Positions 30,856 through 36,563 of a stretch of DNA of 36,563 bases are shown here, in pieces. The stretch comes from a virus, in the IMG/VR virus record IMGVR_UViG_3300033821_000103, positions 1 through 36,563 of that record. One strand, written 5' to 3'. The notes under the pieces were generated by a model that saw only the letters and a list, made by a program, of their open reading frames with translations, ran no database searches and was not told where the DNA came from. The position numbers and the translations under genes were made by a program. Position 1 is the first letter of the stretch; each line of letters starts with the position of its first letter.

Positions 30856-31134
30856 ATGATGCCACCGTTAGAGATTAATTGCCGTTGTAGAGTTATTTAC
30901 AAAAGATTCACGTGGTTATGGTTTAGAATAAAGATGCGGCAGGTGAGGGTGCATCTCGCGGCTATCACGATTGGGGTTGCGATGCTACTGAAGAAGATCC
31001 CGAAGGTGACGAAACGCCGGCTATACTTCAGGACTCCGAAGTGGATGATGTTTTTTCTCAGGCATTTTTACGACGTCCGGATGAACATGCACGGCGAGCG
31101 TTATGTACCGAGGGAGAAGAGGAAACGGGGATAG
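30856..31134 (+). CDS. Small basic protein with a head-protein-like N-terminal motif
   Basis: 92 residues, very basic and aromatic (RFTWLWFRIKMRQVRVHLAA, then RTPKWMMFFLRHFYDVRMN). The start MMPPLEINCRCRVIY copies the 'PPxxxNCRC' motif found in F-like head morphogenesis proteins, present in this phage at 34612-35592 as PPIDYNCRC. No other part of that family is present. One possible membrane segment (VHLAAITIGVAMLLKKI) is seen. It may be a remnant or recombined piece of a head gene that acquired a new C-terminus. A short GGAAC upstream gives weak start support. Confidence 0.5.
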   Translation: MMPPLEINCRCRVIYKRFTWLWFRIKMRQVRVHLAAITIGVAMLLKKIPKVTKRRLYFRTPKWMMFFLRHFYDVRMNMHGERYVPREKRKRG

Positions 31135-31166
31135 AAGAATTATGAGTTATGAATGAAGAGTGAAGA

Positions 31167-31553
31167 ATGACGGCACAGAAACAGACACGGCTGAGTGATC
31201 CAGAACATCCAAAGAAGGGCAATTGCTTTACGGCATGCCTGGCATCCATATTGGACATGCCCATTGAGCAAGTTCCAAACTTTATCGATTTCGGGCAGGA
31301 TTGGTTTGAGCCGTTTTATAAATTTCTACGAGAACATGGATTCGAATATCATGGTCTGCGTCATGGAACAGACGCGCTCACATACGAACCAGGCATTGAT
31401 GGATATTATATCGTCGGAGGCAAATCTCATCGTGAGTTCGCTATGAGTGGGCATGCAGTGGTATTCAGACATGGTAAGATGATTTTCGATCCACATCCTT
31501 CAAACGATGGTTTATTATCGATTGAAGAAGCCTATATGATCGAGAGATCGTGA
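31167..31553 (+). CDS. Papain-like (C39-type) cysteine peptidase fold protein
   Basis: 128 residues. 'KKGNCFTACLASILDMPIEQVPNF' places a Cys (Cys20) at the start of a helix, 'MSGHAVVFRHGKMIFDPHPSN' provides His96 and Asp108, the Cys-His-Asp order of papain-like C39 peptidases. Phages carry such small proteins as putative proteases or transglutaminase-like enzymes. Here it lies between terminase and portal genes, an unusual place, so it could process a head or packaging protein or act as an accessory cargo. AAGAG precedes the ATG within an AT-rich direct repeat. Overlaps the next gene by GTGA. Confidence 0.75.
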   Translation: MTAQKQTRLSDPEHPKKGNCFTACLASILDMPIEQVPNFIDFGQDWFEPFYKFLREHGFEYHGLRHGTDALTYEPGIDGYYIVGGKSHREFAMSGHAVVFRHGKMIFDPHPSNDGLLSIEEAYMIERS

Positions 31554-32530
31554 TACAAATGTTAACATATCGTTCGGATAGTTCCAGAGATGGAATGACG
31601 TTAGAGAGATCATTCACTGAAATCATTCACATCATGGAACAACACATGCAAAAGTTATTCGCGTACCCGGGCGGGAAGTGGCCTATCAGGAACCAAGTCA
31701 TCGCAGCGTTTCCAAATCACCTCACTTACGTCGACGTCTTCGGCGGCGCGGCATCAATTCTCCTGGCGAAACAACATTCGAAGGGAGAGATATTCAACGA
31801 TAAGAACGAAGAGATTATGAACTTCTTCCGCGTCGTAAAACACAGGCCTGCAGAGCTTGCGGAGGCGGCACGCCATTGGATCCATAGCCGGAAGTTGTGG
31901 CTCGAAACGAAGGCGGCGGATAAACCAGTTGACGAGCTGCAGCGGGCGCTGCGGTTTTGGATATTGCTTGCCGATTCGTTTGGAGCGCGCGGTGAGAATT
32001 TCGGCACGTCGAGAACCGGCATTCATTCCGTAACACATGCAAGAATGCATCTCAATATCGTCGCCGACCGTATGAAGGACGTGCATATAGAATGCCTGGA
32101 TTTCAGTAAGATCATCAACGCGTACGATTCATTCGATACGTTCTTCTATTGCGATCCTCCCTATCCGGATACCCGGGGCGGTTCCACGAATTACGATTTG
32201 CTGACTGAAGCGGAGTGGAAGAAGTTGCGCGATATGCTGTCGTCGATCAAGGGGCAATTTTTATTGTCATCAAACGATCATCCGATGGTGCGGGATCTGT
32301 TTAAGAAATATCACGTGAAGGAAATTGCTGTCAGCAGTACGCTGGCCCGAAATAAAGAGACAAACATCCGGCAAGAGCTCCTGATCAGCAATTATCCAGT
32401 CCAAAAAACGGACGGGATTTCGCAAAATGCGCTCAACCGCAGGAGGGGAGCAAATCACCGGACGAGAATGATGGATGATAGGAGTCCGATTGCACATTTA
32501 TCAAAAAAGAAACATGCTTCAGTATCTTAA
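31550..32530 (+). CDS. DNA adenine methylase (D12 class, Dam-like)
   Basis: Up to 326 residues; the GTG at 31550 overlaps the previous stop, but ATGs at 31559, 31634 or 31646 are also possible starts since the domain begins at 'KLFAYPGGKWPIRNQV'. Motifs: FAYPGGK (SAM-binding motif I equivalent), 'YVDVFGGAASILLAK', and catalytic DPPY at residues 202-205 (FFYCDPPYPDTRGG). It would methylate adenine N6 in a short site, probably to shield phage DNA from host restriction. The C-terminal 30 residues (NRRRGANHRTRMMDDRS...) run into a mini-repeat and look acquired. Confidence 0.9.
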   Translation: MIQMLTYRSDSSRDGMTLERSFTEIIHIMEQHMQKLFAYPGGKWPIRNQVIAAFPNHLTYVDVFGGAASILLAKQHSKGEIFNDKNEEIMNFFRVVKHRPAELAEAARHWIHSRKLWLETKAADKPVDELQRALRFWILLADSFGARGENFGTSRTGIHSVTHARMHLNIVADRMKDVHIECLDFSKIINAYDSFDTFFYCDPPYPDTRGGSTNYDLLTEAEWKKLRDMLSSIKGQFLLSSNDHPMVRDLFKKYHVKEIAVSSTLARNKETNIRQELLISNYPVQKTDGISQNALNRRRGANHRTRMMDDRSPIAHLSKKKHASVS

Positions 32531-33194
32531 ATACATTGCAATAATTTTTTGCTGCGTGCTGCTTGTATATCTGCTCGCGCAGTTGCGTTCGTGTTCCTCA
32601 CACAACCGGGTGGCGGACGTGCTCACGCCTGCGGACTCGAATTATTCGCCGATTCGAGTTGAGCACTACCGTCCGTCATCCCTGCCATTCGGAACCCATC
32701 CCATCCCGCCGCTCATACAGGGCGGAGATGCGATTACGCTTCCGCGCGGCGTAAAGGAAAAAGATGTGAAGCGCGTAATAACGATTGCGCTTAAGTCATT
32801 GCCAATGCAGAAGGGCGACGGGTTGATCGATATCGTTGAGATGAAGGACGGATCCGTCTATACACCAAAAGATTCCGCAGTGGCGGCTGTAACGATTCGC
32901 GAGTTTGACCCGCCTATATTCGATCTTGCAATGCGGTTTGGCATCGGGATCTCTGTGGGAACCACATTCCCTCCGGAAGCGGGCGAGAATCGCGCCACGT
33001 TCGCGCCGTGTGCTTCGTTTGCTCCAGTCCAGTGGTTTTCTACGGTCAATCTTCCCGTCTTAAATGTGGATTGGGACGGCGTTGGGGCGGCGTTTGACGC
33101 AAGATTGTATCACGATATTTTTTTAGGCGCCGCCCGGCAGTGGAAGTACGACGGCGATAACGCGGTAAAGGCAACGGTTTGTTTTTATTTTTGA
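32514..33194 (+). CDS. Membrane-anchored protein, unknown function
   Basis: 227 residues from the ATG at 32514 (a frame from 32475 overlaps the methylase more deeply). Residues 4-24 form a membrane segment (YLKYIAIIFCCVLLVYLLAQL). A Pro/Ser-rich linker follows, part of it (PIPPLIQGGD) reading through a mini-repeat. The C-terminal half is beta-rich and ends in aromatic residues (VKATVCFYF). It could be a spanin-like or envelope protein, but no motif confirms this. It is the last gene before the portal. Confidence 0.6.
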   Translation: MLQYLKYIAIIFCCVLLVYLLAQLRSCSSHNRVADVLTPADSNYSPIRVEHYRPSSLPFGTHPIPPLIQGGDAITLPRGVKEKDVKRVITIALKSLPMQKGDGLIDIVEMKDGSVYTPKDSAVAAVTIREFDPPIFDLAMRFGIGISVGTTFPPEAGENRATFAPCASFAPVQWFSTVNLPVLNVDWDGVGAAFDARLYHDIFLGAARQWKYDGDNAVKATVCFYF

Positions 33195-33271
33195 CTACAG
33201 CCCACCCCTTTATCCCCTCTCCCGCATCTTCGAAGCGGGAAGGGGAAACGACGGGCGAAGAAAGGTAAACT
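33195..33271. repeat. Palindromic mini-repeat before the portal gene
   Basis: C-rich (CCCACCCCTTTATCCCCTC) and G-rich (GGGAAGGGG) tracts flank a CCCGC/GCGGG stem at about 33223-33241. The AAGGT ribosome binding site of the portal gene lies at its right edge. Confidence 0.6.
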
Positions 33272-34615
33272 ATGAAGAATCCAATTAGCATCATCGGCAG
33301 CATGTTCAAGGGAAACGCGAAGCCGGATACGAACGAGGTGATCGTATCTCCCAATATTGATCGCTGGAGCACGTATCCTTCGATCAATCTGACGCCGGTG
33401 AAACTTGCCGAGATACTGCGCGAGGCGGATACGGGCGACGTGTATCAGCAGATGCTATTATTTGAGGAGATGCTTGAGAAGGATTTGCATCTTTTTGGAT
33501 TATTCCAAATGAGAAAACTCGCGGTGAAGAAACTCGGGCATCAGATATTGCCGGGATCGGATGATGCGAAGCATATTGAGCATGCCAAATTCAGTGAAGA
33601 ACTCATCGATAATATAAAGGACTGGAGTACAGCAACCGACGACATGCTCGATGCAACTCCGAAGGGTTTTTCGGTTCAGCAAATATACTGGAATACGACG
33701 AAGCCGATTATCGGCATAGATAAATTGGTCTGGACGCATCAAAAGCATTTCCGTTTTGGCAAGGGGAGCGATCCGAAATCAGATTTCTACGAAATACGGC
33801 GCATAACCGATACGAACAGATGGGACGGCGTTGAACTCGAAAAGAACCGGTGGCTGATATCGATCATCCAGGCAGCGAGCGGCCACCCAGCGCGAAAATC
33901 ACTACTCCGGATTTGCACATGGATGTATTTGTTTAAGAATTTTGACGTAAAGGCATGGATCCAGTTTGCGGAAGTATACGGATCGCCTCTCCGGGTTGGG
34001 AAATACGATCAGGGAACAAGCACTGAGGATAAGAAGGTATTGCGCGATGCATTGCGCGGATTATCGACCGATGCTTACGCGCTTATTCCCAAGACAACCG
34101 ATATCGAGTTCAAGGAAGCGATCCAGAAAGCTGCGACGGCAGCTATCCACGACGATCTTGCCAATTTCTGTAACATGGAAATGTCGAAAGGCGTGCTCGG
34201 GCACACCGGCGTAGCTGATTCGACGCCCGGAAAACTCGGCAATGATAACACTGCCCAGGAAGTACGATGGGATATCAACTACGCAGATTGCCAGGCGCTC
34301 GATAATATCGTCACGCAAGGCATTATTATCCCTGCGGTGACATTTCAGTTCGGTCCGCAAGACCGATATCCTAAATATAAAACACCGATTATCGAGCCGA
34401 AGGATATGGTACAGACGGTCAACGTTCTTGACGGCGCCATCAACCGGATCCGAATACCGGTCGGCAAAAAATATATTTATAACACGTTGAATATACCGAT
34501 GCCGGAAAAGGATGAAGAAGTTATCGCTCCGCCAGACGTTCCCATCCAGTCTCCCGGACAACCAATGCCGGCTGAATCGCCATTGCACAAATTGATATTC
34601 GGCGGATTACAGTGA
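33272..34615 (+). CDS. Portal protein, DUF935 family (Mu gp29-like)
   Basis: 447 residues. DUF935 features: 'VYQQMLLFEEMLEKDLHLFGLFQMRKLAV', 'DATPKGFSVQQIYWN', a WTHQKHFRF strand, 'LLRICTWMYLFKNFDVKAWIQFAEVYGSPLRVG' and 'TSTEDKKVLRDALRGLSTDAYALIPKTTDIEF'. The portal ring sits at the head vertex, docks the terminase and is the exit channel for DNA. AAAGGT lies before the ATG. The stop overlaps the GTG start of the F-like gene. Confidence 0.95.
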   Translation: MKNPISIIGSMFKGNAKPDTNEVIVSPNIDRWSTYPSINLTPVKLAEILREADTGDVYQQMLLFEEMLEKDLHLFGLFQMRKLAVKKLGHQILPGSDDAKHIEHAKFSEELIDNIKDWSTATDDMLDATPKGFSVQQIYWNTTKPIIGIDKLVWTHQKHFRFGKGSDPKSDFYEIRRITDTNRWDGVELEKNRWLISIIQAASGHPARKSLLRICTWMYLFKNFDVKAWIQFAEVYGSPLRVGKYDQGTSTEDKKVLRDALRGLSTDAYALIPKTTDIEFKEAIQKAATAAIHDDLANFCNMEMSKGVLGHTGVADSTPGKLGNDNTAQEVRWDINYADCQALDNIVTQGIIIPAVTFQFGPQDRYPKYKTPIIEPKDMVQTVNVLDGAINRIRIPVGKKYIYNTLNIPMPEKDEEVIAPPDVPIQSPGQPMPAESPLHKLIFGGLQ

Positions 34616-35592
34616 AGAGTTTGAAATATTCAGATGAGGCTTACGCCAAGCAGGTAGACCTCCTCACTGAGGATTGTATAACCGGCTCACAAAGGTTCTT
34701 TCGCGAGCCGTTACAATTGGCAGAAGCAATACTTCTTGCGTCGTCATCATACGAAGAGGCTGGACGCCGGGTTAACGAACTCGCCGATCAGAAATTCATC
34801 GCGAACTTCGGGCAGTACATTTTTCACGCCCAGCTTGGAGCCGATGCGATTGGGCGCAGCCAGATTGTTGAGAAGGATCGGTTCTACAGTTCTCAGGCGA
34901 ATATCAACGCGGCACTTCTTCCCTACGGAAATTACACGATATCTTCCGGCAGTTTAAAATGGTTCGCTTGCGCCGATCCGGTGAGGGTATCCTTTAATCT
35001 TATCCCGGAGGATGCGATAAGATTTCTCCGCGAAAAATCATTTGCGATATCCGGAGTAACGAATCAGGAACTGTTAGATGCGATCCAGGAGAAACTTGCG
35101 ATCTCAATGCGGGATGGAACGAGTTATAAAGACTTCGCAGCTCAGGCGCGAGAGATGGTTGCGGTATTGGGGTATACGGGCGATTCGCCGATTCGGCTGC
35201 AGACGATCTTCCGGACAAACATGTTTTCGGCATATTCAATGGCACAGCTTGAGCAGGTTGAGGCTGTGAAGGATCGCTTCCCGTTGTGGCAATATGTAGC
35301 GGTAAATGATGCAAAAACGCGTCCGATGCACCGGGAGTTAAATGGGAAGATATTTCGCCAGGGCGAGGGACCGTTTCCGCCTATCGATTATAATTGCAGA
35401 TGCACCGGGAGGTTTATCCACGTGACGCAGACAGCCGGTTTAAAACCAGTTTCTAAGGCATTTGAGAGTAAGTTAATGAAGGATTCGAGCGTGGTGAATT
35501 TCGATCAGAGGTCGGCTTTTCAGGATTGGTTTAAGCAGAAACAAGAGGGGATGAATCCGGCGATAAAGAAGGCGATTGCGAGCAATGTCTGA
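34612..35592 (+). CDS. Minor head / head morphogenesis protein (Mu gp30 F-like)
   Basis: 326 residues, GTG start overlapping the portal stop (GTGA). The C-terminal half has the family signature of Mu F and SPP1 gp7 proteins: 'IFRTNMFSAYSMAQLEQVEAV', 'WQYVAVNDAKTRPMHRELNGKIF' and 'PPIDYNCRCTGRFI' (Cys pair typical of the family). N-terminal half: 'PLQLAEAILLASSSYEEAGRRVNELADQKF'. It associates with portal during prohead assembly. In Mu the G and I genes would follow; here the arm ends, and those genes lie on the other arm. Confidence 0.93.
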   Translation: MKSLKYSDEAYAKQVDLLTEDCITGSQRFFREPLQLAEAILLASSSYEEAGRRVNELADQKFIANFGQYIFHAQLGADAIGRSQIVEKDRFYSSQANINAALLPYGNYTISSGSLKWFACADPVRVSFNLIPEDAIRFLREKSFAISGVTNQELLDAIQEKLAISMRDGTSYKDFAAQAREMVAVLGYTGDSPIRLQTIFRTNMFSAYSMAQLEQVEAVKDRFPLWQYVAVNDAKTRPMHRELNGKIFRQGEGPFPPIDYNCRCTGRFIHVTQTAGLKPVSKAFESKLMKDSSVVNFDQRSAFQDWFKQKQEGMNPAIKKAIASNV

Positions 35593-35943
35593 CGGTCTGT
35601 CAGATATCGGCAGTCAACCAGCCGATTTTGAATTGAGCAATATGCGATGGATTCGCGGATAATTGGTTTACTCGTGGTTGACTCGGAGAAATGGCAAATT
35701 GGGGATTCTGGCGCAGAATCAAAGCTGATGGAAAAATAATTGCTGATTGGTCAGCCCAAAATTCTCGCTTTCTTCCTATAATTCTTATTTAATTACCCGG
35801 CGCGAAAGTCCGCAAGCCCTAATCTCTTAATCACTTATCGAAGTAAACTAATGGAATATTAATTCACCCCCCTACAGTGGAGGAGGGAGGTTTTTCCCCT
35901 CCTGCGAGCCTGTCCCGTCCATCGGTTGGACGGGAGGAGGGGA
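35593..35943. other. Gene-free stretch at the right end, phage end candidate
   Basis: About 350 bases without a gene. From 35600 to 35770 AATTG recurs at 35631, 35661, 35697 and 35738 within otherwise different flanks, and GATTCTGGCGCAGAATC (35705-35721) is a perfect short palindrome. Mu ends carry several transposase-binding sites in about this span, so this could be the right attachment end. I cannot align a convincing 22-base site. From 35863 to 35940 nested palindromic mini-repeats follow (CCCCTCC/GGAGGGG, CCCGTCC/GGACGGG). Confidence 0.4.
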
Positions 35944-36321
35944 TTAAGGGGTGGGCTTGGACAGCTCTTGCAACTTCTCGCCTATCGTTTGCAACACCCC
36001 TTCCAAATTTTCAAACACGTCGCGGTTCGTGAAGCGCAAAAACTGAATTCCCAATTCTTCGATCTCACGTTGACGATTCTTATCATATTCTATCTCATCA
36101 GGTTTTATGTGAGTTTCGCCATCAATCTCGATAGCGAGCCGAGCCTTCGCACAATAGAAATCAAGTATATATGATCCGATACCTTGCTGCCTGCGGAATT
36201 TAAAGTCAAGTACTTGACTTCTCTTTAATCTCGACCAAAGAAGTCTCTCTGCCTTCGTAGAGTTACTACGAAGATACTTCCGTGTTAATGTTTGCTTGCC
36301 GCGGTTAATGAGTGTTCCCAT
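35944..36321 (-). CDS. DUF559 family Vsr-like endonuclease
   Basis: 125 residues: 'LRSNSTKAERLLWSRLKRSQVLDFKFRRQQGIGSYILDFYC' and 'LAIEIDGETHIKPDEIEYDKNRQREIEELGIQFLRFTNRDVFENLEGVLQ' (read in parts) match DUF559, a small Vsr/PD-(D/E)XK-like nuclease fold with Asp and Glu in DFYC...EIDG. The family is widespread near mobile DNA and repeats in environmental genomes. It is on the strand opposite the portal genes, beyond the gap that may hold the phage end, and is flanked on both sides by palindromic repeats. It may be host sequence or a right-end accessory gene. Confidence 0.88.
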   Translation of the reverse strand: MGTLINRGKQTLTRKYLRSNSTKAERLLWSRLKRSQVLDFKFRRQQGIGSYILDFYCAKARLAIEIDGETHIKPDEIEYDKNRQREIEELGIQFLRFTNRDVFENLEGVLQTIGEKLQELSKPTP

Positions 36322-36563
36322 TTGCAGTTGTTTTTCTCAGGTCAAAAATAATCTTAAAATATTTTATTGTTAGCCATATTCGTTCAAGCCCACCCCCGAT
36401 AAACAGGATCGGGATGGGAAAAACGCCCACCCCTTCCCGTCATGGGAAAGAATGACGGGATTCCCCTCCCTTCCAGGAGGGGAGCGGTAATCGATATTTA
36501 TCTTCAATACCGCAAGGCTGTTTTCTTCAACGGTCTTTGATCTTTTTACTCCTCTCCGTTCGA
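36322..36563. repeat. Palindromic mini-repeats at the window end, no gene
   Basis: A cluster of repeats at about 36389-36484: CCCGAT/ATCGGG, TCCCGTCAT/ATGACGGGA and CCCCTCCCTTCCAGGAGGGG. The remaining bases to 36563 show no gene or recognised site. Confidence 0.55.

Noticed and set aside
35600-35770. Definite right attachment end with transposase-binding sites
   Set aside because: AATTG recurrences are short and could be chance; no convincing 22-base repeated site could be aligned by eye.

Overview
The window is most of a Mu-like transposable (pro)phage, entered on its left in the middle of the tail genes and running to just past the right-arm head genes at about 35.6 kb. The phage identity rests on a recognisable Mu-type set: a DDE transposase with an AAA+ transposition activator (A/B-like), two Gam-like DNA-end-binding proteins, GemA/gp16, terminase subunits, a DUF935 portal (gp29), an F-like head protein (gp30), a G-like virion morphogenesis protein, an I-like protease/scaffold, a major capsid protein, DUF1320 (gp36) and DUF1834 (gp37). 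The host cannot be fixed from sequence alone. Moderate GC, many GC-rich palindromic mini-repeats at gene junctions and AT-rich direct repeats near starts remind me of Ignavibacteria/Bacteroidota-lineage genomes (low confidence).

Layout. The genome is organised divergently around a control region at 16.15-16.25 kb. Leftward (minus strand) come a repressor-like gene with an overlapping lipoprotein gene, then a late operon: signal-anchored glucosaminidase, small coiled protein, holin candidate, I-like protease, capsid cement, major capsid, gp36, G, gp37, an anchored protein, a 2232-residue chitinase/esterase/lectin virion protein, the tail assembly chaperone pair joined by a -1 frameshift, and the start of the tape measure gene, which is cut by the window edge. 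Rightward (plus strand) come small HTH regulators, A, B, a dense row of small early genes, and then a second late operon: terminase small and large, a small basic protein, a papain-like protein, a DNA adenine methylase, an anchored protein, portal and F. In phage Mu all these late genes lie on one strand. Here terminase-portal-F are on one arm and protease-capsid-tail on the other.

Control. Each late operon starts with the same arrangement: a TTGAYT-17-TATATT promoter, a leader, a conserved 20-nt box, and a long hairpin with a GNRA loop followed by eight U. The two hairpins (14809-14874 minus, 28575-28641 plus) show compensatory base-pair changes. This suggests one terminator/antiterminator-like RNA signal that co-ordinates the two arms. 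The gene just before the right signal encodes a protein with two HNH-associated DNA-binding repeats and sits where Mu keeps its middle/late activator.

Other notable points are an internal ribosome binding site inside the giant tail ORF, an SGNH esterase domain inserted into a loop of an Ig-like domain, palindromic repeats that run in-frame through coding regions (including the transposase), and six near-identical AAAGGACCA start cassettes in the early region. Right of 35.6 kb lie a gene-free repeat-rich stretch and a DUF559 endonuclease-like gene, which may be host sequence or a right-end accessory gene.
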